Shown: piece after piece, positions 20,512 to 28,811 of the stretch | How positions within the stretch are numbered: the stretch's first letter is position 1 | How the letters are laid out: the number at the start of each line of letters is the position of its first letter | Notes under the pieces: generated by a model | Database searches by the model: none | The model's input: the letters and a program-made list of their open reading frames with translations, nothing else | Told to the model about the DNA's origin: nothing | NCBI RefSeq assembly: GCF_022662305.1 | Contig: NZ_JAKNQH010000001.1 | Span: 682,001-746,000 of the forward strand | Source of the DNA: Sphingomonas sp. BAUL-RG-20F-R05-02 | Lineage (GTDB): Bacteria > Pseudomonadota > Alphaproteobacteria > Sphingomonadales > Sphingomonadaceae | DNA length: 64,000 nt | Direction of reading: 5' to 3' | Translations under genes and position numbers: made by a program

Positions 20512-20921
20512 GACGTGCTTGCCGCGCGAACCATCGTCAGCTTGCCGGCCGCGCGGCCGCTGACATCCCGTACCGCCACGTCGATGCGGAGGATGCGCGG
20601 ATCACCCGTCGCGGCGACCGTGCGCGTCCACGTCCATGCCTTGCCGTCATTCTGTTCGGTGCCGGTGGCGATCCCGAGCGTCGGCCGTTTGGCATCCGTC
20701 ACCGCCTCGATCGCGACGTTGCGCGCGACGATCTGCCCGGTCAGCGCGGAGTCGAGGATGCCCGCGCCCCGAATCGTCGCGCCCTCGAGCCGGATCAGCG
20801 CGAGTGCAGCAAGCGCAAAGACCGCGAGTGCGACCATCATTTCGATCAGGGTAAAACCTTTCGCCGCGCGCCCCGCACGACCGCTTCGGGCAGCAGGCGT
20901 GCCGGCGATCACCCTATCCAT
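20508..20921 (-). CDS. gspI: Type II secretion minor pseudopilin GspI
   Basis: 137 residues from the ATG at 20921. The prepilin signal AAKG/FTLIEMMVALAVFALAAL carries Gly-1 and Glu+5, followed by the GspI-type short globular domain with AWTWTRTVAATGDPRILRIDV. GspI nucleates the minor pseudopilin complex with GspJ and GspK. A 73-residue upstream in-frame extension lies inside gspH and is rejected. The start overlaps the end of gspH by 8 bases. Confidence 0.92.
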   Translation of the reverse strand: MDRVIAGTPAARSGRAGRAAKGFTLIEMMVALAVFALAALALIRLEGATIRGAGILDSALTGQIVARNVAIEAVTDAKRPTLGIATGTEQNDGKAWTWTRTVAATGDPRILRIDVAVRDVSGRAAGKLTMVRAASTS

Positions 20922-21417
20922 TGACCTTGACCGTCCCGTCCACACCGACATGAACGTCGCTTGCCTGCCCGTCACGCAACAGGCGCACATCGAATGGGCG
21001 ATCGGCGATGCCGGTCGAATCGAACACCACGCGATCACGTCCAGCGATCCCGCTGACCGCCTGGGTACCTGCACCCCATTTCGTGACCTGGAGCGGTTTG
21101 TCGGCGACCGCCATCCACGCCCCATCGCGCCGCACGTCAAAACCGTACCCCCCCGCCGTCACCCAGATGCTGACGGGCCGTGCCTGAACGATGGCGAGGT
21201 CGTGCGCCGCCCGGGCGCGCAGCGCAAACCGAGATGCCTCGTCGGCCAAACGCCCGCGCGGGTCCGGCAGGCTCAGCACTACCGCCGCCGAGGCGAGTCC
21301 GATGATCGTCACCACGATCATCAACTCGACCAGCGTGAAGCCGTGTTCGGCGGAGCGCCGAACGGGCGTGAAGCCGTTCTCGAGATCGGGCTTATTGCCA
21401 GCTACCGATATCGGCAT
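20914..21417 (-). CDS. gspH: Type II secretion minor pseudopilin GspH
   Basis: 167 residues from the ATG at 21417, which overlaps the last 26 bases of gspG. The prepilin site is SAEHG/FTLVELMIVVTIIGL with Glu+5. The leader before it is about 26 residues and includes a second GFT-containing stretch (ENGFTPVRR), longer than usual. The mature domain has the GspH features of an early ALRARAAHDLAIVQARPVSI helix and strand and a C-terminal VRLLRDGQASDVHVG. GspH is a minor subunit joining the tip complex to the major pilin. Confidence 0.9.
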   Translation of the reverse strand: MPISVAGNKPDLENGFTPVRRSAEHGFTLVELMIVVTIIGLASAAVVLSLPDPRGRLADEASRFALRARAAHDLAIVQARPVSIWVTAGGYGFDVRRDGAWMAVADKPLQVTKWGAGTQAVSGIAGRDRVVFDSTGIADRPFDVRLLRDGQASDVHVGVDGTVKVNG

Positions 21418-21850
21418 CGACACCCTCGCCGCCTTCCTTGTTGTCCGCGCCAAGCGTCCAGACGTCGGCCTCGCCATGCTGCCCAGGCGAGGCGTAGAGA
21501 TAGGGATGGTTCCAGGGATCGAGCGGGATTTTCTTGAGATAACCGCCCTTTTGATATTTCGACGCGTCCGCGCCAGCCGGTGCATTTACGAGCGCGTTCA
21601 GCCCGTCGGACGTGGACGGGTAGCTGCCGTTCGACAGCTTGTAGAGTTCCAGCGCCTGTTCGATCGTGGAGATGTCCGCCTTCGCCCGCGTGATGCGCGC
21701 CTTGTCGCCACTCGGAAACACGTTGATGACGACGATCGCCGCAAGCAGGCCGATGATGACGATCACCACCATCAACTCCACGAGGGTGAAGCCGTCTTCC
21801 TTGCGGCGGCGTTTGCGGATTGAGCGCGTTGGGGTCATGTCAGTCCTCAT
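21392..21850 (-). CDS. gspG: Type II secretion major pseudopilin GspG
   Basis: 152 residues. The prepilin signal KEDG/FTLVELMVVIVIIGLLAA with Gly-1, Phe+1 and Glu+5 is textbook, and the mature domain shows the GspG-specific IEQALELYKLSNGSYPS and DPWNHPYLYASPG segments including the calcium-binding loop near LGADNKEGGEG. It polymerises into the pseudopilus that drives substrates through the GspD pore. Either ATG 21850 or 21838 could be the start. Confidence 0.96.
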   Translation of the reverse strand: MRTDMTPTRSIRKRRRKEDGFTLVELMVVIVIIGLLAAIVVINVFPSGDKARITRAKADISTIEQALELYKLSNGSYPSTSDGLNALVNAPAGADASKYQKGGYLKKIPLDPWNHPYLYASPGQHGEADVWTLGADNKEGGEGVDADIGSWQ

Positions 21851-21858
21851 GTCGAATA

Positions 21859-23085
21859 CTACTGGCCAGCCAGCGTGTTGAGCTGGAGGATCGGCAACAG
21901 GATCGATAGCACGATCGCGGCGACGACACCCCCCATCACAACGATAATTAGCGGCTCAAGCAGAGATAATGCGGTCGCGGTAAAGCGATCGAATTCGCGT
22001 TCCAGATATTCAGCGGCACGCGCGAGCATCTCGTCGAGCTGCCCCGCCGCCTCGCCCGAAGCAACCAGATAGGTCAGCAACGGAGGGAACACGCCGACCC
22101 GTCGCATTGCCGCCGACAGGCTGCCACCACCGCGAATTGCCTCGACGATCTCGTCCGTAGCCTGTTTCAGCCGCGCGTTATGGATCGTCCCGGAGGTCAG
22201 CGCCAGCCCGTCCAGCAACGGCAGCCGGCTTGCAACCATGGTCGCAAGCGTGCGCGCCATCCGCGCCGCATGCAGATCGCGCAGCAACCGCCCGATCAGC
22301 GGCAATCGCAACATGCGAGTGTCGAACGCGAGTTTGATCGCCGGCTGCTTCATCCCCTGCCAGAAGGCGACGCCCACCAGTCCCAGCGCCAGTAGGATCA
22401 GCCACCACCAGCCAACCAGGAAATGTGAGATCCCGATCACGATGCGCGTCAGCAGCGGAAGCTGCTGACCAACGGTATCGAACTGCTCAACCACCTGCGG
22501 CACCACGAACATCATCAGTGCGGTAACGACTGCGGTGGCGACCAGCGCCAACACCCCAGGGTAGGCGATCGCGGTGATGATCTTGCCGTTGATCTCCGCT
22601 TGCCGCTCGAGCAACACCGATAGCCGTTCGAGGATCGACGGCAGCGCACCGGACCGCTCACCCGCTGCGACCATCGCGCGGTACAGCGGCGGGAAGCTCT
22701 TCGGTTCGCGTGCCATCGAATCGGCAAGGCGTCGGCCTTCGGTCACCCCCGCATGCACGGATTGAACGATCTCGCGGACATGATCCTGCTCGGTCTGCCT
22801 CGTGATCGTGCGGAGCGCTTCCTCGAGCGGCGAAACCCGGTTCAGCGTGGCGAGCTGGCGCGTGAACAGCGTAAGGCTCTTGGTGTTCATCCGCCGCCGC
22901 CCGATGCGCAGGTCCGACAACAACGCCTTGCTTCGCGGTGGTGGTGGCGCGCCTGGCTCCAGCTTCAGGACGTAGAGCCCTCTGCGGTCAAGTGCGGCAC
23001 GCGCGGAGTCGACCGAAGCGGCGGCCAGATGACCGCGGACCTCGCGGCCTTTGGCGTCGATGACGAGATAATCGAAATCAGCCAT
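21859..23085 (-). CDS. gspF: Type II secretion inner-membrane platform protein GspF
   Basis: 408 residues with two repeated T2SSF domains, each ending in membrane segments (about residues 160-240 and 370-405). Signatures include LALFTRQLATLNRVSPLEEAL-type residues near 70 and ERLSVLLERQAEINGKIITA near 150. GspF is the polytopic platform subunit that contacts GspE and GspL. The ATG follows gspE by 77 bases, the only sizeable gap inside the operon, and precedes gspG by 8 bases. Confidence 0.95.
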   Translation of the reverse strand: MADFDYLVIDAKGREVRGHLAAASVDSARAALDRRGLYVLKLEPGAPPPPRSKALLSDLRIGRRRMNTKSLTLFTRQLATLNRVSPLEEALRTITRQTEQDHVREIVQSVHAGVTEGRRLADSMAREPKSFPPLYRAMVAAGERSGALPSILERLSVLLERQAEINGKIITAIAYPGVLALVATAVVTALMMFVVPQVVEQFDTVGQQLPLLTRIVIGISHFLVGWWWLILLALGLVGVAFWQGMKQPAIKLAFDTRMLRLPLIGRLLRDLHAARMARTLATMVASRLPLLDGLALTSGTIHNARLKQATDEIVEAIRGGGSLSAAMRRVGVFPPLLTYLVASGEAAGQLDEMLARAAEYLEREFDRFTATALSLLEPLIIVVMGGVVAAIVLSILLPILQLNTLAGQ

Positions 23086-23162
23086 GTCGCGGCGCGCCCA
23101 ACCGCGCTTCGCTGTGAGGTGGCTCGGCCGACGGCACCACGTGCGACCGGTGAAGGCCGCGT

Positions 23163-24746
23163 TCAGCCATTGTCGACCGGTTCCGGCTCTGGCGCCAGGA
23201 CCGGAGCCTCGGCATCGGCCATATCGCGGCGCGAGACGCGCACGGCTTCCTCGGGCGTAGTCCTGCCGTCCCGCACCAGTTGCCGTGCCGCAGCGCCGAG
23301 GTTCTGCGCGTGCAGGAAAGCATGGCGTGCGATCAACGACTCATCGCCGCCATCGTTTATCAGTCGGCGGATCGTCTCGTCGATGCGCACCGCCTCGAAC
23401 ACGCCGATCCGCCCCTTGTAGCCGGTGTGGTTGCACTGTTCGCAGCCCACCGCTTCGTACACGACCGTTCCCGCATCGAAACCGAGCAGCGCCGCTACGG
23501 AGCCGGACGCCTGCACCGGCCGCCGGCAATGCTCGCACAACCGCCGCACCAGTCGTTGCGCGATTACCGCGCGTAGCGTGGAGGCGAGCAGGAACGGCTC
23601 GATCTTCATGTCGCGCATCCGCGTGATCGCGCCAACCGCATCGTTAGTGTGTACGGTCGAGAGCACGAGGTGGCCGGTGAGCGACGCCTGCACCGCGATT
23701 TCTGCGGTCTCACGGTCGCGGATTTCGCCGACCATCACCACGTCCGGATCCTGCCGCAGGATCGCGCGCAAACCAGCGGCAAAGGTCAGCCCGACCTTGG
23801 CATTGACCTGCGTCTGGCCGACGCCTTCGACCGCATACTCCACCGGATCTTCCACCGTCAGCACGTTGCGGCTGCCATCGTTCAACAGCCGCAGCGCGGC
23901 GTAAAGCGTCGTCGTCTTGCCCGAACCGGTCGGCCCGGTGACGAGGACGATGCCGTTCGGCTCGGTCAGCGTCGCCTTCAGCATCTCATTCATCACCGGC
24001 GTCATGCCAAGCACGTCGAGCGTGATGCCGGCATTCTCCTTATCGAGGATTCGCAGCACCACCCGCTCGCCCGCGCGGCTCGGCAGCGTGGAGACGCGCA
24101 CGTCGAGCAGCTTGCCGCCTAGCGTCAGGCCGATGCGGCCGTCCTGCGGGATGCGCCGCTCGGCGATGTCTAGCCGCGCCATGACTTTCACGCGGCTAAC
24201 CACCACTGGCGCGACGTGCGGCGGCATGCGCAGCGTCTCACGCAACACACCATCGATCCGCATCCGCACGACCAAGCCGGTCTCGTACGGCTCTATGTGA
24301 ATGTCCGACACGCCATTGCGGGCGGCATCGGCGATGATGCCGTTGATGAGGCGGATCGCCGGCGCATCGTCGGCGGTGTCAAGCAAATCGTCGGCGGTGG
24401 GCAGATCGCCCGCGAGGATATCGAGTTCGTCGCCCATGCCGATACCGCCGGCCGCCAGCGCCGCTGCCTGGCCGTCCATCGCATAGCGATCCGACAGCAA
24501 CCGGTCGAACGCCTCGGATGGAACGATGCCGACGTCGAACGGCTGTGCGAGATGACGCCGCAATTCGAGCAACACCTTGGGATCGCCGCCTTCGCGCATC
24601 GCCACCGACAAGCGGCCGTCTGTTGCATCACCCAACACCACGCCGAAGCGGCGCGCGAACATGTAGGGGATCGCCATCATCCCCGTCGGCAGCGCCAGCG
24701 GTTCGGCAAGCTGAAACGCGGAGATGTCGGCAGCGGTGGCCATCAC
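23163..24746 (-). CDS. gspE: Type II secretion ATPase GspE
   Basis: 527 residues. The N-terminal domain binds GspL and the C-terminal RecA-like ATPase powers pseudopilus assembly. Walker A (GPTGSGKTTTLYAAL) lies near residue 270, the Asp-rich and Walker B region (DPDVVMVGEIRDRETAEIAV) near 330 and the His box in TVHTNDA near 365. A four-cysteine zinc module is visible as CEHC and CEQC around residues 400-430. The start is a GTG (24746) overlapping the gspD stop, with an ATG directly after it as the alternative. Confidence 0.97.
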   Translation of the reverse strand: MMATAADISAFQLAEPLALPTGMMAIPYMFARRFGVVLGDATDGRLSVAMREGGDPKVLLELRRHLAQPFDVGIVPSEAFDRLLSDRYAMDGQAAALAAGGIGMGDELDILAGDLPTADDLLDTADDAPAIRLINGIIADAARNGVSDIHIEPYETGLVVRMRIDGVLRETLRMPPHVAPVVVSRVKVMARLDIAERRIPQDGRIGLTLGGKLLDVRVSTLPSRAGERVVLRILDKENAGITLDVLGMTPVMNEMLKATLTEPNGIVLVTGPTGSGKTTTLYAALRLLNDGSRNVLTVEDPVEYAVEGVGQTQVNAKVGLTFAAGLRAILRQDPDVVMVGEIRDRETAEIAVQASLTGHLVLSTVHTNDAVGAITRMRDMKIEPFLLASTLRAVIAQRLVRRLCEHCRRPVQASGSVAALLGFDAGTVVYEAVGCEQCNHTGYKGRIGVFEAVRIDETIRRLINDGGDESLIARHAFLHAQNLGAAARQLVRDGRTTPEEAVRVSRRDMADAEAPVLAPEPEPVDNG

Positions 24747-26968
24747 TGGTTCTCCGGGTGGACGATCTGCGTGGTGTTCTTGACCACCCGCACGCCGATG
24801 CGCGGATCCTCGATGTTGCCGGGTACGGGCGCGCTAGGGATCGGCGGAGCGGCGCCCATATAATCGCGCACCAATTCATCGATCGATGGCTCGTCGACCG
24901 GGTTCTGCTGACCCTGCTGGAGCCGCAGATAGCCGTAGCGCTGCGAGGTGACGCGCTGCGTGTCTTCGGGGCTGCGAAGCACGGTCGGGCGGATGAAGAT
25001 CATCAGGTTGGTCTTGGTACGCTGCTTCGCCTTGGACCGGAACAGTTGGCCAATCGCGGGGATGTCACCGAGCAGCGGGATCTTCTCGATCGTGCGGCGC
25101 TCGTCGTCACTGAGCAATCCGCCGATAATCGCGATCTGACCGTCGTCGACGGTCATGGTCGTCTCGACCTCACGCTTGTTGAGGATCAGGTCGCTGTTGT
25201 CGCTCGACACCGGCCCGGCGATCGAACTGACCTGTTGATGCAGGATCAGCTTGATCGACCCGCTGGAATTGACCTGCGGGCGGACCTGCAACTGAATGCC
25301 GACATTCTCGCGCTGCACGGTGCGGAAGGCGTTATCGAAATTCTGGCTAAGCGCCTGCCCCGTCGTGACCGGAATCTCCTGCCCGACCAGGATACGCGCC
25401 TCCTGATTGTCGAGCGTGGTGAGCGACGGCGCCTGCAACAGGTTGGAGGTGGTATCCGACTTCACCGCATTAATGATCGCACCGAAGATCGCGTTCTTGC
25501 CGATGTTGAACGCGCCACCGCCAAAGCCACCCGTGGCGCCGAGGATCGAAGTAAGCGCGGACTGTGCTAGGGTGTCGCTTACCGCGCTCCCGTTGGTCGT
25601 AACGGTGGTGGTGCCGTTGACGGTCGTGGTGTTGTTGTTGAGCGAACGTGCACCGATCGCTCCGGCGATGGTGAGCAGGTTCGGGGACGAGTTGCTGTAG
25701 CTCGTCGCGAACGTCGGCACACCGCTGCCGGGCAAGCCGGCGAGCAGGAACTGCACGCCCAGCTTGCTGGCGGTCGCGTCCGACACCTCCGCGACGATCG
25801 CCTCGACCAGCACCTGCTCGCGTCGGGTGTCGAGCTGGCGCACCACGTCGGACAGCTGCCGCTGCACCTCTGCCGGCGCCGCGATCACGATCGCGTTCGC
25901 GCCCGCAAACCGCGTGACGACCGCGGCGGTCTTGCCGCCCTCGGCGGTGACGGCGGCCTGCGTAGGAGCGTTGCCGGCCTGGCTGGTCTGCGTCTGCGGC
26001 GGCACGATGTTGGTATTGGGCGAACCCGCGCCGAAGCCGCTCGACGAACCGTTCGATCCGTTGCTGCCGGTCCCCCCAAAGGTGGAGGCGGAGAGTTGCT
26101 GCGTCTGTATCGGCGTCGGCGCCTGACCGACGAGCTGCTGCAAGACCGGCAGAAGTTGCTCGGCATCGGCATTTTCAAGAAAGATCACCTTGATCTCGGT
26201 GCCGTTCTTGGCTCGCGCATCGAGATCCTGCGCCACCGCCGCCAAGCGCGAGACACTCGACGGATCACCACGCAGCGCTACCGAATTGGAACTGGTGACC
26301 GCAACGACGCTGACCGAGGACGGGCTCCCCGCCTGCCCGCCAGCACCATTACTGCCCTGCCCGACCAGCGCCTGGAGCGCGGTCGCGATCTCGCGCGCAC
26401 CCGCATTCTTGAGCGCGATCACTCGGGTCGAGGCGTTATCTGTATCGATTTGCCGCAAAACCTCGCGCACGCGCCGCACGTTGTCGGCGAAATCGACGAT
26501 GACGATCGAATTGCCGGCGCGGTTCGCCGTGACGGAGCCTTGCGCGCTGACCAGCCCGCGCACGGTGTCCACGGCCGACGCCGAGTCGATCGAGCGCAGC
26601 CGCACAATTTCGGTGACAAGGCTGTTGCGCGCCGCCCCGCCAACCCCGACGCGGCTTGGTTGCGAGGCAGAGTTGTCGAGCGGCTGGATCCGGAATGCTC
26701 CGTTGGCGCTCGGCACCGCGACCAGCCCATTGGCGCGTAGCGTCGAGAGGAACACCTCGAAATACTCGGTGCGCGACAGCGGCCTATCGGTGACGACGGT
26801 CACCTTGCCCTGCACCCGCGAGTCGATGATGAACGTGCGCCCCGTCACCCGAGCGGCATCTGCGATGAAGGCGCGGATATCGGCATCGCGCACATTCATC
26901 GTCTGTTGCGCCGAGATCGGAGCGACCGCGACGAGTGCCAACATGGGGGCAAAAATCAGTTTGTTCAT
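24743..26968 (-). CDS. gspD: Type II secretion secretin GspD
   Basis: 741 residues with a signal peptide (MNKLIFAPMLALVAVAPISA). N0-N3 ring domains occupy about residues 25-350, including a Gly/Ser/Asn-rich low-complexity insert near residue 310. The secretin barrel domain follows, with VPLLGDIPAIGQLFRSK and TNLMIFIRPTVLRS at the end. The protein forms the outer-membrane gate of the secretion system. No pilotin (GspS) gene is recognisable nearby. Start and stop overlap gspC and gspE by four bases each. Confidence 0.97.
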   Translation of the reverse strand: MNKLIFAPMLALVAVAPISAQQTMNVRDADIRAFIADAARVTGRTFIIDSRVQGKVTVVTDRPLSRTEYFEVFLSTLRANGLVAVPSANGAFRIQPLDNSASQPSRVGVGGAARNSLVTEIVRLRSIDSASAVDTVRGLVSAQGSVTANRAGNSIVIVDFADNVRRVREVLRQIDTDNASTRVIALKNAGAREIATALQALVGQGSNGAGGQAGSPSSVSVVAVTSSNSVALRGDPSSVSRLAAVAQDLDARAKNGTEIKVIFLENADAEQLLPVLQQLVGQAPTPIQTQQLSASTFGGTGSNGSNGSSSGFGAGSPNTNIVPPQTQTSQAGNAPTQAAVTAEGGKTAAVVTRFAGANAIVIAAPAEVQRQLSDVVRQLDTRREQVLVEAIVAEVSDATASKLGVQFLLAGLPGSGVPTFATSYSNSSPNLLTIAGAIGARSLNNNTTTVNGTTTVTTNGSAVSDTLAQSALTSILGATGGFGGGAFNIGKNAIFGAIINAVKSDTTSNLLQAPSLTTLDNQEARILVGQEIPVTTGQALSQNFDNAFRTVQRENVGIQLQVRPQVNSSGSIKLILHQQVSSIAGPVSSDNSDLILNKREVETTMTVDDGQIAIIGGLLSDDERRTIEKIPLLGDIPAIGQLFRSKAKQRTKTNLMIFIRPTVLRSPEDTQRVTSQRYGYLRLQQGQQNPVDEPSIDELVRDYMGAAPPIPSAPVPGNIEDPRIGVRVVKNTTQIVHPENQ

Positions 26969-27825
26969 GGACCTGCTATCGTGATGGCGAGCGGCAGCGT
27001 CTGGCTGCCGCGTTCGACCGTAATCGAAAGATTGCCGCCGTTGGCAAATTGTGCGCCAAGCCGTTCGAGATCGGCCGCGCCGGTGATCGGCCGACCGCCG
27101 ATCGCCGTAATCACGTCACCCTCACGGAAGCCGGCCTGACGAAACGCGGTGGCGCCACCCTGCGGACGCACGGCGAGGCCGCTGATCCGGCCGCCATCGA
27201 TACGCGGGATAAAGCCGATATCGGCACGCAACTGCGAGATCGTGGTACCGTTGGATGCTGGCGCAGCGGTTGCGGGCGGCGTGAGCAGCGGAGCGCCGGC
27301 GGGCACGGGCGCGGGCGGCGCAGCGCTGCCGGCGTCGCTCTGCGCGATGAACAGTTCCTCACTGCCGCCGCCGCGGGCAATAGTGACATGATCGAATGCG
27401 ACCGCCTTCAGCGTCGCGCCGGGCGCTACCTCCTGACCGACGGCAATACTCTTCTGCACACCGTCGGGCCCGGCGATGATCGCGGATCCACCGCCCATCG
27501 CACCGTCGATACGTGTGCCGAACAGCGTCAATTGCAGCGAGGTAACTGTGGATGGCTGCGCGTCGCCGCCACTCAACCGGAAGAACGGATCGAAGCCGCG
27601 CAGCAGGTCCCCCGGCGCGCCCGGAACCGACACACCCGCTGGTCGCCAGTCCCCCAGCGGTCCGACCGGCGTCACCACCGCCCAGACCAGCCGTGCGCAT
27701 TGCACCGCCAGCACCGCCAGCAGCACCAGTTCGGCGACGGAATACACCGTCACCCTGGGCAACCGGCGCAGCAGCGCGCGCGCGCGGGGATCGAGAACCA
27801 ACCGCATTCGAGAATCCCACCCCAC
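26965..27825 (-). CDS. gspC: Type II secretion system protein GspC
   Basis: 286 residues, first gene of the operon. One membrane segment near residues 28-48 (VAELVLLAVLAVQCARLVWAV) is followed by the periplasmic homology region that contacts the secretin and a C-terminal PDZ domain (about residues 195-280, GLAVRPQGGATAFRQAGFRE). A proline/alanine linker lies between. The PDZ form is the variant thought to help select substrates. The upstream gap of 124 bases to the divergent dioxygenase gene should hold the operon promoter. Confidence 0.93.
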   Translation of the reverse strand: MGWDSRMRLVLDPRARALLRRLPRVTVYSVAELVLLAVLAVQCARLVWAVVTPVGPLGDWRPAGVSVPGAPGDLLRGFDPFFRLSGGDAQPSTVTSLQLTLFGTRIDGAMGGGSAIIAGPDGVQKSIAVGQEVAPGATLKAVAFDHVTIARGGGSEELFIAQSDAGSAAPPAPVPAGAPLLTPPATAAPASNGTTISQLRADIGFIPRIDGGRISGLAVRPQGGATAFRQAGFREGDVITAIGGRPITGAADLERLGAQFANGGNLSITVERGSQTLPLAITIAGP

Positions 27826-27949
27826 ACACCAGCACCGCTAGGAAAGGTTTGTTACAGCGACGCGGCGATCCTGTGAACCTTTTCCGCAGCCATTCGTGTG
27901 AGATCATTCGACTCTGGCCATCGCCATCGGATTTTCGTTAAACAGCGCC

Positions 27950-28618
27950 ATGCAAACCGATGTTTTCGCCACGGCGCCGTTCGGATCAGGCGAGCCATCG
28001 GCCGGGATCACCGCGCATCTGGCGGCGCAACCGCAGGTGCAGCGGGTACCATCGCCGAAGCTTTCGCTATTCGTTCGCAGACACTTGCTGGACGACGCGA
28101 CGTGTACGGCGCTGTGTTCGCAGATCGACCAGACACGTCGACCTTCCACCGTTTCGGATCATAATGGCGACGCGACCTACCGGACCAGCGAGACGTGCGA
28201 CCTCGACGCGGCGGACCCGCTGGTCGCGCAGGTCGAAGCAGCGATCCTCGCGTTGACCGGATTGGACGGTCGGTACGGCGAGCCGATGCAGGGCCAGCGC
28301 TACGCCGTGGGGCAGGAGTTCAAGCAGCATACCGACTATTTTGAGCCGAACGGCCTGGATTACGAGCGCTTCTGTGGCGTGGCGGGCAATCGCACATGGA
28401 CGGCGATGATCTACCTCAACGCGCCGGAAGCGGGTGGCGCGACCCGATTCAAGGCAATCGACAAGATTCTTCAACCCGAAGCGGGCAAGCTGGTGATCTG
28501 GAATAATCGGCGGCCGGATGGAACACTCAACCCAGCGTCGATCCACCACGGCATGAAGGTGCGCGCCGGCACGAAATATGTCGTGACGAAATGGTTTCGC
28601 GAGCGGCCTTGGGGCTGA
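27950..28618 (+). CDS. 2OG-Fe(II) oxygenase, prolyl 4-hydroxylase type
   Basis: 222 residues. The C-terminal two thirds is a double-stranded beta-helix dioxygenase with iron ligands His-Asp in QHTDYF (near residue 123) and the distal His in SIHHGMKV (near 200), plus the 2-oxoglutarate-binding Lys in GTKYVVTKWF. Other family segments are MIYLNAPEAGGATRF and GKLVIWNN. It hydroxylates a proline or a free-standing substrate that cannot be named from sequence. No signal peptide is evident. It is divergent from the gsp operon and precedes the GH115 gene by 193 bases. Confidence 0.9.
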   Translation: MQTDVFATAPFGSGEPSAGITAHLAAQPQVQRVPSPKLSLFVRRHLLDDATCTALCSQIDQTRRPSTVSDHNGDATYRTSETCDLDAADPLVAQVEAAILALTGLDGRYGEPMQGQRYAVGQEFKQHTDYFEPNGLDYERFCGVAGNRTWTAMIYLNAPEAGGATRFKAIDKILQPEAGKLVIWNNRRPDGTLNPASIHHGMKVRAGTKYVVTKWFRERPWG

Positions 28619-28811
28619 GTTCCCCGTTTTCTGCGTCAAACCACGAGACGATGCCTTGGCTCGCGCGACGCGCAGCACTGCCAAGCTTAGGCTGAACCGG
28701 ATGGAGCGAGACCTTGAACGGCATCGACCACCTCCAACGGGACGTCTTTACAGATAGTGGTACGACGCTGCAGAATGTGTGCTAGCCTTCTCGCAACCGG
28801 GGAGGAAGATA

